In this document: piece after piece, positions 46,598 through 57,698 of the stretch | Numbering within the stretch: position 1 is the first letter of the stretch | Layout: each line of letters begins with the position of its first letter | Source of the DNA: Ottelia alismoides | Lineage: Eukaryota; Streptophyta; Magnoliopsida; Alismatales; Hydrocharitaceae | DNA: 64,000 nt | Assembly (NCBI GenBank): GCA_037367405.1 | Contig: JAZKJV010003379.1 | Location: forward strand, 248,001 to 312,000 | Direction: 5' to 3' | The notes under the pieces: generated by a model | The model's database searches: none | What the model was told of the DNA's origin: nothing | The model's input: the letters and a program-made list of their open reading frames with translations, nothing else | Program-made: the position numbers and the translations under genes

Positions 46598-48599
46598 CCA
46601 TAAGATGCAAGAAATTGGGCAAGTTGATTGCTACAAAATTCCAAGGCATTGTCAGACCATATAAACTTAATTTTGGCAGAGAAAATGTTCTATATTTCAT
46701 TTATAAAAGACTTTAACATCAGACTTATTTTTAAGTAGAAAGACACATGACAACCCTGAAAACTCATCTACAACGACAAGATAAAAACTATGCCCCTGAT
46801 GATCAGGGACACGATTGGGACCCTAAATATCAAAATGAATCAACTCAAATAAACTATGACCACTCCGACCTTGACGATTCTAGAAAGCGGACCGATGATG
46901 CTTCCCAAGCTGGCATGCCTCGCACTGAAAGGTAGAGCGATGAGAAATCTGTGGAAGAACATGGAAACTTTTGCAGAGGAAGATGACCACAACGAAGATG
47001 CCACATATAGGGAGACACAGATCCTGTACCAAGAGAAGAGGCAGCATCATACAGAGACTGCACCATTATGTAGAGACCTCTTTGCACACGACTAGAACCA
47101 ATCACCTTACCCGTTAGAATATCCTGAAACACAAGAGCAACTGGATAAAAAATGGAACGATAGTGTAAATCCTTGGTGATTTGACTAATAGACAGTAAAT
47201 TCACGGAATACTCAGGAGCATAAAGAACATTCTGAAGCCTCATTGCAGGGGTTAACTACACTTCCCCCTGACTAGTGATGGGCGAGTGTGTCCCATATGC
47301 TATCACAATAGATCATCCTGGCTGGGTTGGACTGAAAGCACTAAACTGACCTCTATCCTTATAAAGATGATGGGATGCACCCGAATCCATGATCCATTCT
47401 GGTAAGTCTTCCCTGTAACAACTAGTAAAGGCATATGTTGTACCTGATGTAGATGCTGATGCAGAGACAACTACCTCTGAGGATCCTAAAGGAGAGCTAG
47501 TTGACCCAGGAGTAGGAATAATCTCCATGAGTCTTGCCACAAGTTCGTCAAATCTCTGATCAGACCCAGATGAGGAACTGCTAGCCTGCTGACTCCGTTC
47601 TGCTACATGTGCTGAAGCTGGGAACCCATGCTTGGAGTAGCATGTTTCCTTAGAGTGGCCTGGTCTGTAACAATAAGTACACGGCTGACGAGGGGGTCGA
47701 CTACCCCCTCCCCTGCCACGGCCACCTCAACCACATAATTGTGCAGGACCTCCTCTACCACGAGAAGCTGCCATGGCTGAGGATGTCTGTGACAGCTGAG
47801 TACCACCAGAAGATATGGAGAGCCTACTCAGCCTGCGATATGCCTCCTCCATTGGAGGTATTGTGGCGTTAGTTAAGAATATGTACTCTGATTGCATCAT
47901 ACTCAGGGTCGAGAGCCTCTAGAAAAACTCCTGTCGTTAGTGAATCCCTATATGCCTTGAGCTGCTCTGGTGTAGCAGTCAAGGGAATGTAACCATGTAG
48001 CTTCTCAAACATACCCCTCAGAAAAGTGTAAAGGGTATGAAGAGGACGACCGCTCTGCTTCGACATGAAGATGTCGTGTTGAAGTTGTAAAATCTTCGAC
48101 TCGTTCTTCGCCGGAGAGTATGGGGCAGCGAGAATATCCCATATAGCCTTAGCCATGGGCTAACTCAATATGTCATTAGCTATCTCCATGGATACTATTC
48201 CAGAAAGCCATACTCGTGCATAAGCATCATCTGCTTCCCATGAGGCGTTAACCCCAGTCTTGTCCTCGGGCTCCTCCTGTGTGAGGATATGCTTCTTGCC
48301 ATTACACTGCATTAGACTCATGAACTGCATGTCCCACCGTTCATAATTCGTTCCATCCATCTTCACAATGGGCACTGGAGCTTTGAATGCACCCAGGGAT
48401 GGCATATCTGCTTTGTTGTTTGACATGATGACTACAATCTCAAAGACTAGGGTTGCAAACTGTAAGAGTAATGTCTACACGGACATATGGGAAGATGAAT
48501 GTGGGTGTAGACTCATACCACACTCACTTCCATTGTTTGGTGGCTCCTCTGGGTGACTATGGTATTTTAGATAGTCACGCTATACCCTAGAAACCCAAA

Positions 48600-48870
48600 A
48601 TCAGGTGCACATGCACACGGGCATGCTGGTGCACAGGTCGTCACGTGCATTGGCGCGCAGGCGGTCACACGTACAAGTGGTCACGCGCACAGGTGATCAC
48701 GCGTGCAGGCGAGCATGCGTGCAGGAAGTCACGTGCTCAAGGGGCCACGTGCGAGCAAGGGCGGCGTGCGGCCCGCATGGGTGATGCACGACGTGAGAGG
48801 TGCGACGGTGCATGGGTGGCGCATGGGCAGCGCACGGGCGACACATGGGCTTTTGGCGGGGAAAGGGATT
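48600..48870 (-). repeat. GC-rich degenerate tandem repeat in copia-3 leader
   Basis: Units around GTCACGCGYRCAGGCG and GCGCATGGGCG recur through the leader, like the copia-4 leader but with different unit text. Confidence 0.6.
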
Positions 48871-48911
48871 TAAGGCACATGCTCCGATCTAGGACCGTCG
48901 CTCTGATACCA

Positions 48912-49057
48912 TACGGAAAAGTGAAACGAAAAGTTGTATTTCTCGTAACCCTAGAGCTTTCTTATATAGGAGAAAAGCTCTAGGGAGAAATTACGTAAAG
49001 AAAACTAAAGAAGTAGACAATTATAAATACAGCCAGAAACATATAATTCTCTCAACA
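48912..49057 (-). repeat. 5' LTR of copia-3
   Basis: 146 bp, begins (minus strand) TGTTGAGAGAATTATATG. Contains TATATAAGAAAG; followed by the primer-binding site. Confidence 0.85.
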
Positions 49058-49062
49058 TGCCC

Positions 49063-49400
49063 TAAGGCAAATCTTGCTTTGATACTATGAAGATATACCC
49101 TAAGGCACATCTTGCTTTGATACTATGAAGATATATTGGATAGAATTGAAATGCTTGAATTAGAAGATAGGATGTCTCATCTTGCTTTGATACTATGAAG
49201 ATATACCCTAAGGCACATCTTGCTTTGATACTATGAAGATATATTGGATAGAATTGAAATACTTGAATTAGAAGATAGGATGTCTCTTTCCTTTTATAGG
49301 ATGTAGAAAGAAGGATCAGATTACAAGTATGCCCTGTAGCCTTAAAAAAGGGGAAAAATAATAAAACCATAAGATAAAAGACTGGTATGGTTCTACTACA
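49063..49400 (-). repeat. Duplicated LTR-edge remnant of another LTR retrotransposon
   Basis: The phrase TTGCTTTGATACTATGAAGATATA occurs four times (near 49074, 49112, 49184, 49222), alternating with CCCTAAGGCACATC and with TTGGATAGAATTGAAAT...GGATGTCTC. GCTTTGATACTA resembles the complement of the primer-binding site, so this may be the edge of an LTR in tandem duplication. No gag-pol follows. Confidence 0.4.
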
Positions 49401-49544
49401 TAGCATCACACATGTTGACACATCGATGAAATGCAAACTTTGACATAATTAAGAAGCTTTTTATTGTTCTTCTCCTTGCATGTTCAATGATACTTCTCAA
49501 TGATCTTAAGAGTGCATTTCATGTAATAGATTCTTCAATTGGAA

Positions 49545-49962
49545 TACTGATGATGCCATTTTATGATTGCACAACTCTTGATCATTTCTGTAGGTGATTT
49601 CAATTACATTTTCTGTCATTGAATGCACAACACCAACAACAACAAAGCCTTTTCCCACAATTAAGTAGGGCCAGCTACATGGATTTTTCGCTTCCATTCA
49701 GATCTATCTTGGGTCAATCCCGGACTTATATCCAAAAAACTAACGCATCATTGATAATTAGCTAAACGTGGATTTTTTGTGTAGACTTATTTAATATTAT
49801 AATAAAAATATATCCAGAAAGGCGCCTACTTAACATAAGGAAATCAAGATTTCACCGTAGATCTTGGTGAGTATGAAAGGATGGGGTGCTTGTGGATGGG
49901 GTGCTTGTGATCTTTTTTCGTGGGCATTGCAATTATTATCTATTCTTGGTGGGATTTGTTAG
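49545..49962. repeat. Segment duplicated at 62592-63040
   Basis: ATGATGCCATTTTATGATTGCACA, CTGTAGGTGATTTCAATTACATTTT, TGATAATTAGC, AATAAAAATATATCCAGAAAGGC and GGCATTGCAATTATT all recur in order in the later segment with moderate divergence. This copy carries a LINE 3' insertion (about 49628-49750) absent from the other, and is cut at 49963 by copia-5. Confidence 0.75.
49628..49750 (-). mobile_element. 5'-truncated LINE copy, last ~110 bp
   Basis: On the minus strand the frame reads QDRSEWKRKIHVAGPT then stop, followed by GTGGGAAAAGGCTTTGTTGTTGTTGG. This is the same C-terminus and tail as the LINE ending at 7937-8091. The other copy of the surrounding segment (62660-62700) lacks it, giving an empty-site comparison. 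Confidence 0.75.
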
Positions 49963-50105
49963 TGTTGAGATATTAGCTATCTTTTGTCTTTTATGTATTA
50001 TCTATTCTTCCTGTCTTCTCTATGTAATTTGTCTAACATATTACTCTCCTATATAAGAGAACCCTAAGGTCTCATAAATAAGCAAGTCATCATATTCCCT
50101 CAACT
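49963..50105 (+). repeat. 5' LTR of copia-5
   Basis: Contains CCTATATAAGAGAACCCTAAGG near its 3' half, as in copia-2. The last bases CTCAACT replace the usual CTCCACA. Confidence 0.7.
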
Positions 50106-51136
50106 TGCTATCGGAGCGATGACCCTAGACCGGAGTTCTTGTGCCCCACCATGCCCTGGCCCTCTCTCAGAGCAAGCACCACCGTCGAGAGGGGGCCTTG
50201 CACGGCTTTTGCACAGACGTGCCGTTGCCGAGAGAGCTGCAGCCCACTGCCAGCAGCACCTCCGGCCACCGCCGGAGGTCCCCATCACCGCCAGGTGTCG
50301 CCAACAGCCTACCCTGCTCATCACCGGACCCCTGTGGGGCCTTCCAGTAGCCACCGAACCCATGTGGGGCCTCCCACCAGTCGTCGACCTCTTGTGTGCC
50401 CCTTCAAACTGCTATCAAACCTCCCCAGTTGCAGCCACGCGCTATCGCAACACCTCCTGACCCCCATGCTGTTTTTTTTCCTCTTTGTCGCAAAACTGCA
50501 GTATGAAACAGTCTGATTTTGACGGGAAAACATGATTTCATACCTATAAAACACATTTCCGGTTCTATCGCATATCGAGCATTGACGAGGATGGTTGTAT
50601 GAGTCTAAACGTACAATTAATCCTTCATATGATCATATAGACTCACTCAAATTGGTCTACTTTCCAAGGTTCGAAAATATGGTATACGGTATTCGTTCGG
50701 TCATGCGGTCTAAATCGAGTAAGCGGATATGCAGAGGAGTATACAGAGGTATATGCGGTTTATAATATTTTAATTTAAACTATAAAAAATACAATAATGA
50801 AATGTGATTATATAAAAAATTGATGATCTAACAAAATCCAAAATGAAAAATTTTAAATAAGATAATATAATCAATAAGATATATAAGCATGATATTATAA
50901 ATAGATTATTTTTAGTGTATATTTTGTATTTAATGCATATATACATATAAATTTGGATTCAATAGGGAACACACGACTTCTATAAGAAAACCTTTAATGC
51001 ATATATAGATCCTACAGATATGAGAAAACAACTTCCCTAGTAGCTGCAAACATAGTCCAATATTCTGCCTCGGATATGAGAAAAATTCCTTAGATTATAT
51101 TCACAAATGCGACATGTACACGAATAATGGAAAGAT

Positions 51137-52477
51137 AAAAAAGTACTAAGCCTTCTCCCACTATAAGTAGGGTCGACTACATTGATTCTTGCTCAAATCC
51201 ATGTTGAAAGTGTTAGAGTTATTGGATTTTCATTTATGTTTGTAACCCTTCGGGTTCCGTAACCTCCCGTGACCCTTCGAGTTACATAACCCCTGTACTC
51301 TCTAGGGTTTTCTCTATATATAAGAGACCCTAGCTCTATGGAATAAACATCTCATTCGTTCTTCTTCTCAACATGGTATCAGAGCGACGGTCCGAGACCG
51401 AAGCCTAATACCCTACATCCGCCACCACCACCATCCCTCTCTCCGTCGACGAGGAGAGAGGGCTGGACTTACTACGTCGCTTATGGATTCGATGATCCCG
51501 CGCAAGGCAGACCGAGTCTCTAGCAGCACCAGCTACTACATCCAGCGACACCTAAAGCGTCGCCCGAGGCTCCAGCAGCTCCTGTCGCTCCTCTGACGTC
51601 GTCGGTACTGCCTGGAGCCCCTCCTCCATTAGCCCATGCTTCATCACGACTTATTTCTCCCAATGTTTGTTTCTCCCAACTTGATGTTCCATACTCTTTA
51701 CTCTATCAAGTTTAGGAGAAAGTGGGAAGTCAGAGATGATTCTTCAGGACGTCTGCTGCCCTACCACGATTGATAGACTGACACTCCAGACTACTACTCA
51801 GATCATCCGTCTTCACCGAGCATCGACTTCTTCGTGAGGGCGTATACTTCTTCTTTTACGACCCGACTACTACTCCGCACTGGACTTCTTCTACAACGAC
51901 TTTCTTCAGGCATGACAGAGATATGTTCCGGTGACCTGCAAGCACGACAGAGATACGTTCCGGTGACCTGATATCGCAACAACTCTACAGGCATGGCATA
52001 GATACGTTCCGGTGACCTGAAAGCCGCAGACCCGTCCTCGAGCGAGGTTTTCTACCAGCAGCGAACATATGTTCTTATGATGCATCGTGTGAAGATGTGG
52101 TGTATAATTTTTCTTTTTATTACAAGCTGTAGCTTTCTCAACTCCAGCTTGAGGGGGAGTGTTAGAGTTATTAGATTTACATTCATGTTTGTAACCCTTC
52201 GGGTTCCGTAACCTCCCGTGACCATTCGGATTCCGTAACCCTCTGTGACCCTTTGAGTTCCATAACCCTTGTACTCTCTAGGGTTTTCTCTATATATAAG
52301 AGACTCTAGCTCTATAGAATAAACATCTCATTCGTTCCTCTTCTCAACAGAAAGATTCGACTATTTTTTACGCTAGCCGTCGACTACCTAACGCAACCCC
52401 GGCAAGAGTGGGATTTGAACCCTGGTCTTTTGTATGGTAGACACACTGTACTACCACTAAATCATTAAGTGGGTTCT
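51137..52477 (-). mobile_element. tRNA-derived SINE split by a TRIM element
   Basis: Flanks GAATAATGGAAAGAT (51122-51136) and GAATAATAGAAAGAT (52478-52492) form a 15-bp duplication with one mismatch. On the minus strand the head has an A-box TAGTGGTAGTAC and a B-box GGGTTCAAATCCC (52375-52470), then TTGCGTTAGGTAGTCGACGGC, and after the TRIM the tail AACATGGATTTGAGCAAGAATC...CCCTACTTATAGTGGGAGAAGG, ending in a T-run. Without the TRIM it is about 197 bp. The tail resembles the local LINE 3' end. Confidence 0.8.
51211..52349 (+). mobile_element. TRIM: miniature LTR retrotransposon
   Basis: LTRs 51211-51373 (163 bp) and 52160-52349 (190 bp, longer through an extra copy of a CCGTAACC...GTGACC unit). 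Duplication GAAAG at 51206-51210 and 52350-52354. Primer-binding site TGGTATCAGAGC at 51374-51385, polypurine AGCTTGAGGGGGAG ending at 52159. The whole element is 1139 bp with no coding region, in the TRIM size range. Internal repeats of GATACGTTCCGGTGACCTG occur at 51910-52020. Confidence 0.85.
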
Positions 52478-52801
52478 GAATAATAGAAAGATGCATCAAT
52501 GTAAATGATGATATAAGAGTTGCTCAGAAAAAATCGAGTTAATGTGTCATCAACATGTTATGGATTAAATAAAAAAGACACATGATTCCTATATGCAAGT
52601 CTCTTGTTCAGATATGCATCTGCGGCATATGCGGTCGCATATGCCGCATAGTCGGACCGCATATGCGTTTTGACCACATATTGCCGCATATAGCATATAT
52701 ACTTCGATCAAGTGATCGAATCGCATATGCGGTTGCATGGACCGCATTTCCGAACACTGTTACTTCCCCAGTCGAATTTTGTTTTTCGACCGTTATTCAT
52801 C

Positions 52802-55800
52802 ATGTCAGAGAACAAGGGTGATGTCTTCTCTTCGTCCATTTTTAACCCTTATGCAGTGCAATAACAAGGAACACATTCTGACAAAATCAGAGCCGATAAA
52901 CAAGACTGGGGACAATGCTTCGTGGAACCAAGATGACGCATATACACGTGTTTAACTCTCTGATACCCTCACTACAGAGATCGCCAACAATATTGTGAAC
53001 CACCCCATCGTCAAGGTGATGTGGGATATTCTGGCCGCCACCTATGCCCAAGTGAAGAACGAGGCCACGATTCTTTAGCTTTAGTTTGACATATACATGG
53101 CCAAGTAGAATGCCCATCCGGTGCATACTTTCTACTCTTCACTTCGAGGCATGTTTGAGAAGCTTCTCAGCTTCATGCTTGTTACTACTTCCACTGAACA
53201 ACAGATGACCTACAGGAACTCCACGATGGTTGGGGTTTTCTTGGCAGAACTCGATCCAGAGTACGAGGTAGCACGCATATAGCTCCTTACTGGGATGACC
53301 ATACTTCCCATGGAGGATGCTTACAGTCGTCTCGGCATGCTTCTTATCCCACCCGTTGCCATCACACATACCTCCTCAGCGGTGGCTGCATCTCGCGGCT
53401 GAGGAGATTATATGTAGTTCAGAGGGTGTGGTCCCCGTGGCTGAGGAGGTGGATGCAAATGTAGTCCCTGCACCTATTGTCGTCATCTAGGACACTCTAA
53501 GGACACATGCTATCAGAAGCATGGATACCCAACATCTGCTTGAGTGGCAGAGCGGATTGAGCCTCCAAACACTTCGACTCCTTAGACAAATCCAAGCCTT
53601 GATGACATTGTCTCTCGTATACATGAATTCATGATTCTTGTTGTCGGCGCCACCTCTATAGGTTCCTCAATGTTGTAGTTGTTGCTAGAGCTTATTCGAG
53701 CTCCTCAGGTATCACATGTGCTTTTACCACTTGTAGCAGGGTAGATATAACAGAGTGGATCATGGGTTCTGGTGCTTCATACCATCTGTGTGGAGACGGA
53801 GCCTAGTTCAGCAAGTATATACCATATGGTAGATGGGTTGTCATTGCAAATGGGGTTTACTTATCCATCACAGGACATGGGGAGGTGCATTTGATGCCAT
53901 CCATGCACCTAGATAATGTTTTATATGCTCCCGATTTTCAGACGAACTTACTTTCTATTAATCAGATCACGAATGATATGCATTGTCCTACCGTTTTAAC
54001 TCCTCTTCTCTTGTGTTTCAGGACATAGTCACGGGCTGGGTGATTGGATGTGATCGTGAGCGACGTGGGCTTTACAGACTGGTCCAACCTCCTCTTGCTA
54101 GTGTTTCTACTATCCCTATTGGACCAGTCTCATAGTACCTATGGCATCTTCGTTTTGGCCACCTTCCTTTGCAGAAGTTGTCATGTCCTCCCACAGATCT
54201 CTACGTGATCTTCCTTCCAGTGCAAGGCTTGCCAGCTTGGAAAACATCATTGTTCATCTTTTCTATCTCGTCAGGGTCGAAGCAGTTAACATTTATTTGA
54301 GCTCATTCACTTAAATATTTGGGGTATATGTTATGTTCCTGATCACCAGGGACATCGTTTTTATCTTGTTGCTATTCTAGAATTTCGTGGGTCTTTTTGT
54401 TAAAGAATAAGTCAGAGGCTGGGTCTATCATTAAAACCTTTATTTAATGAAATCAAGACCATTTTCTTTGCTACGGTCAAGTATTTATGATCTGACAATG
54501 CCTTAAAATTCTGCACTCTACAACTATTCGAGTTCCTCAGGTCTCTTGGCATCATACACCAGACCTCGTGTGCCTACACATCTCAGCAGAACGGTGTTGT
54601 TGAACGCAAACACCATCATTTACTTGATGTGATTCGAACCCTTTTGATTCAGAGTCGTGCTCCTCACTCTTACTGGGGTGATGTGGTCCTCACAACTTGC
54701 TACATGGTGAAGTATGCCTTCTTCTGTCTTAGGAGAAAATGTTCCTTTCTCGATTGCGTTTCTCGATAAGGATCTATTGTCCCTTATACTCTGAGTGTTT
54801 GGCTCTGTGGCTTTTGTTTACAATATGATGCCTAGTCGTGACAAGCTCTCCCCTAGAGTTGTCAAGTGTATCTTTGTTGGCTACTCGTGTACCGAGAAGG
54901 GGTACCATTGTTTTGATCCGCTTCGACAGAAACACTTTGTCAATGCCGACGTCACACCTTCTTTGAGTCATTTATGTAATTTTCTCATACATGTGACATA
55001 TTGACTCCATCTGACTCAGGTGAGGAGGTATACATGCCTCCTACTACGACTGCACCACCTACAATGCCTCCTACACCGCCACCTCCAATATCTACACCTG
55101 CTCCTGTGGTTGTCCCTGGACCGTCATCTAGTACCTTAACTCAGTTTTTGCCACGTGTGTTTACTCGCGGGTCTCACATTGTACCCCTTACTCATGGGCC
55201 TTCCCCATCATACAAACGTCCCAGGTATGTAATGAGCACATTGTTTATACTGATGGAACTAATGAGTTATCTATGCAACATGATTCTTTACAGGATGAAC
55301 AGGTGCCCTCCAAGGAAGGTAATTTACAGGTTCTGGAGGTAGCATATGATCTATATGTGTCTATTGCTCTACAAAAGCAGAGATGTACTTGTGCTACATA
55401 TCATCTTGCATCCCATGTCTCCATGAGCAGACTCTTAGAGGACTTCATGAGATTTATCATGACATTATCAATCATGAAGATACCACAGACATATCTGGAG
55501 GCCATACAGGAGAATCGGTGGCATCTTTCCATGGAGGAGGACATGGTCGTGCTTCAGTCGCGTGGTACTTGGAGCATTGTTACATCTCCTACTGAAGCAT
55601 ATGTTGTTGGATGCAAGTGGATGTCCACGATAAAGCACCAAGCAGATGGCAGTGTAGATCACTACAAGGCGAGACTTGTGGTACGTGGGTTCACCCAAAT
55701 ATATGGGGTGGGCTATCATGATACCTTCTCTCCGGTGGTTAGGTATTCTACTATGTGTATGCTTTTTTATATTACAGTGACACATGATTGGCCCCTACAC

Positions 55801-56398
55801 CGGTTAGATGTGAAGAATGCTTTCCTATATAATGACTTACAAGAGGAGGTTTACATGCATCAGCCACTTGGGTTCGTTGCTGAGGGATTGTCAGAAGGTT
55901 TGCTTGCTTCACAAGGCGATCTATAGCCTTAAGAAGAGTCCAAGAGCATGGTTCCAGAAGCTCTCATACTTGATAGAGCAACATGTGTTTGTGAGATCGA
56001 CTGCCGACCATTCACTTTTTGTTCAAAGGACTCAGAGAGGTACAATTACTATACTTGTTTACGTTGATGATATCATTGTTACATAGGATGATGAGCATGG
56101 CATTCTGGCCGCCAACTATTTCCTAGGTCAGCAGTTTGTGACCAAGGATCTTGGCAGTCTACCATACTTCTTTGGAATGGAGTTTACCAGGAACCGACAA
56201 GGTCCTGTGATGACCCAGAGGAAATATGTTACAGATCTTCTCTCTCAGACATGCATGGATGATTGTAGGCCTACCACTATTCTCATGGATCCGAGAGACA
56301 AGCAGACTGCTCTCTTCATTGCCAAAAGTTCAACCTTCCATGAGAGGACCAAGAATATCGAGGTAGACCGTCACTACACTTGAGACATGATACAGAAG
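52802..56398 (+). pseudogene. copia-5 gag-pol pseudogene
   Basis: Gag starts at ATG 52802 (MSENKGDVFSS) but lacks part of the N-terminal region before LMQCNNKEHILTKSEP. A zinc knuckle CTYCRHLGHSKDTC is near 53465. Protease reads GSGASYHLCGD near 53766. Integrase covers about 54130-54960 (SDNALKFC, SQQNGVVERKHHH, SPRVVKCIFVGYSCTEKG). Reverse transcriptase covers 55500-56080 ([42 protein letters not shown] at 56060-56071). RNase H is reduced by deletion. Many stops and frameshifts. Confidence 0.8.
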
Positions 56399-56639
56399 GG
56401 CCTCATCTTTATCCTATGTCATTGGGAAGCCCAACAGACTTTGAACTCTATACCCTATGTTAAATTTTGCTTGTCATGATGGATTATCTAGACGTGACAT
56501 TGGGATAGCAGAGCATTCCACATCAAGGAATGCATTCCACATCAAGGAATGCTTACTGAGGATTATTGATGGATTACTCTACTACAAGTTTACCAGAGGA
56601 AGGCTTTGTTTTGTTGTTGTTGCACATTGGGATAGCAGA

Positions 56640-57095
56640 GTTCTCTAGTGTTGAGGTTATTCCGCATCAAGGACCAACTTTTGGCCCTTTTATTTTTGTG
56701 TCGATGTTTAGGCTGTGTTAATGAAGCATATTTTCACGTGGTTACTACGAAGTTCCAAGGTGCTAACGAAGGTGCACAGAGATCATTTGTTGTCACATTG
56801 GACATCACCTGCGCTTGTTGTCAGGAGGAGCCTAGGGATGTGGACCACCATTTCTTTTCGTGTATATTTGCATATGAGGGTTGGAAGAGGTAGAGGTAGG
56901 CTGGGTGCCACACCTAGCGTTAAGGATTTCTGGACTTTTGTTTGCCATCTTTTCTTTTCATTTCAGAAGGGAGGAATGCATCTTTTGTCCTTTTGTGGGC
57001 ATTGTAGTTGGTCAGAAGTGCCCTGTTGTCTTTCAGGACAACACCTCTATATTGAGAAAGTTCTGAACTACAGAGGATCTCTTTATGGTTCTTGA
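56640..57095 (+). pseudogene. LINE fragment: zf-RVT region
   Basis: RIKDQLLALLFLCR leads to CACCQEEPRDVDHHFFSC, the Cys/His cluster of the LINE zinc-binding domain, followed by YEGWKR and, in a shifted frame, VGQKCPVVFQDN, the usual W-x-ERN-like C-terminal strand. It abuts the copia-6 LTR. Confidence 0.7.
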
Positions 57096-57111
57096 CTTGT
57101 GTATAGGTTTT

Positions 57112-57262
57112 TATTGAGATAGTTGTGTTTATTTATCCTTTATTCGTGTTTCTTATTCCTTTGTCCCCTTTATGTAATTTTCTCATATGATATGACATTT
57201 CTCCTATATAAGAGAGCCCTAGTACTACAATGAATATTACAATTCCTTTTTCCCTTTCCTCA
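57112..57262 (+). repeat. 5' LTR of copia-6
   Basis: Contains CTCCTATATAAGAGAGCCCTAG. First base pairs of the TG end are mutated. Confidence 0.65.
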
Positions 57263-57698
57263 TGGTATTAGAGCAACGGTCTTAGACCAGAGCCTGTGCC
57301 CTAGTCACCGTTCCCCACTAAAACCCTAAGGGACTTGTTCCCCTCATGTTCGGCAGCGGCAACAACATGCAGAGGCCACCACAATCACCACCGTCGGTGC
57401 TGCACAACAACAACAACATCACTACGGCCGCTGCTGTGAGATCACATCAGCAGTGGCAGCTACTCAACGTTGCCACCGCCACTGTAAAGGGACCTTTCTC
57501 CCCTTTCTGAGTAGTAGCAATCTCCGTGACGCCCAAAAGGTTCTGTTCAACACCCATTGAGGTCTGAAAATCACTTCCAAGAGCGATTTGGTCCTCTATT
57601 CAATTTGATTTTGGGGTTTCAGAGTATTGTTTGATCATCTAAAACAACCCTAGTATCTGTCTTCGTCTACAACCCCAGTTTTTGTAGCTATCATTGTC

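Larger units (their letters stand above)
39225..48426 (-). pseudogene. copia-3 gag-pol pseudogene (split by copia-4)
   Basis: Gag starts at ATG 48426 (MSNNKADMPSLGAFK), with a zinc knuckle CTYCYRPGHSKETC near 47660. Protease shows IMDSGASHHLY near 47390. GAG-pre-integrase and integrase N-terminal parts run to about 46600; integrase resumes below 41600 (SPRAVKCVFVGYSRTQK near 41270). A polyproline run (about 41035-41085) separates it from reverse transcriptase (about 40740-40100; YVDD complement at 40139-40150). RNase H (ADADYAGCHKDKKS, ARSSVESEYRAM) ends near 39240. Several frameshifts and stops. Confidence 0.85.
39076..49057 (-). mobile_element. copia-3: full-length Ty1/copia element, host of copia-4
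   Basis: LTRs 39076-39220 (3') and 48912-49057 (5'); the duplication TGCCC is perfect (39071-39075, 49058-49062). Primer-binding complement CTCTGATACCA at 48901-48911. LTRs differ at about 14 of 145 positions plus one gap, counted by eye. Without copia-4 the element is about 5.0 kb, normal for this family. It is inactive because of frameshifts, stops and the insertion in integrase. Confidence 0.9.
50665..52759. mobile_element. hAT-D: sister of hAT-C, carrying a SINE and a TRIM
   Basis: Ends CAAGGTTCGAAAATATGG and, read inward, CAGTGTTCGGAAATGCGG. Flanks CTACTTTC (50657-50664) and TTACTTCC (52760-52767) match at 6 of 8 bases, as expected for an old hAT duplication. The ends hold repeated GCATATGCGG motifs (50690-50760 and 52610-52745), as in hAT-C. 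Without inserts it is about 0.74 kb and non-coding. Confidence 0.75.
49963..56398 (+). mobile_element. copia-5: 3'-truncated Ty1/copia element carrying a four-level nest
   Basis: The 5' LTR (49963-50105) starts TGTTGAGATATTAGC like copia-2. A degraded primer-binding site follows (TGCTATCGGAGC). The leader matches that of copia-2 (GAGGATGGTTGTATGAGTC) until hAT-D interrupts it at 50665. Gag-pol continues from 52802. The end is rearranged: RNase H is internally deleted (MDPR joined to KQTALFIAK) and the match ends near 56398 without a polypurine tract or 3' LTR. Confidence 0.8.

Noticed and set aside
49063..49300. CRISPR array
   Set aside because: Four repeats exist but alternate between only two fixed spacers, in a plant genome, next to LTR sequence.
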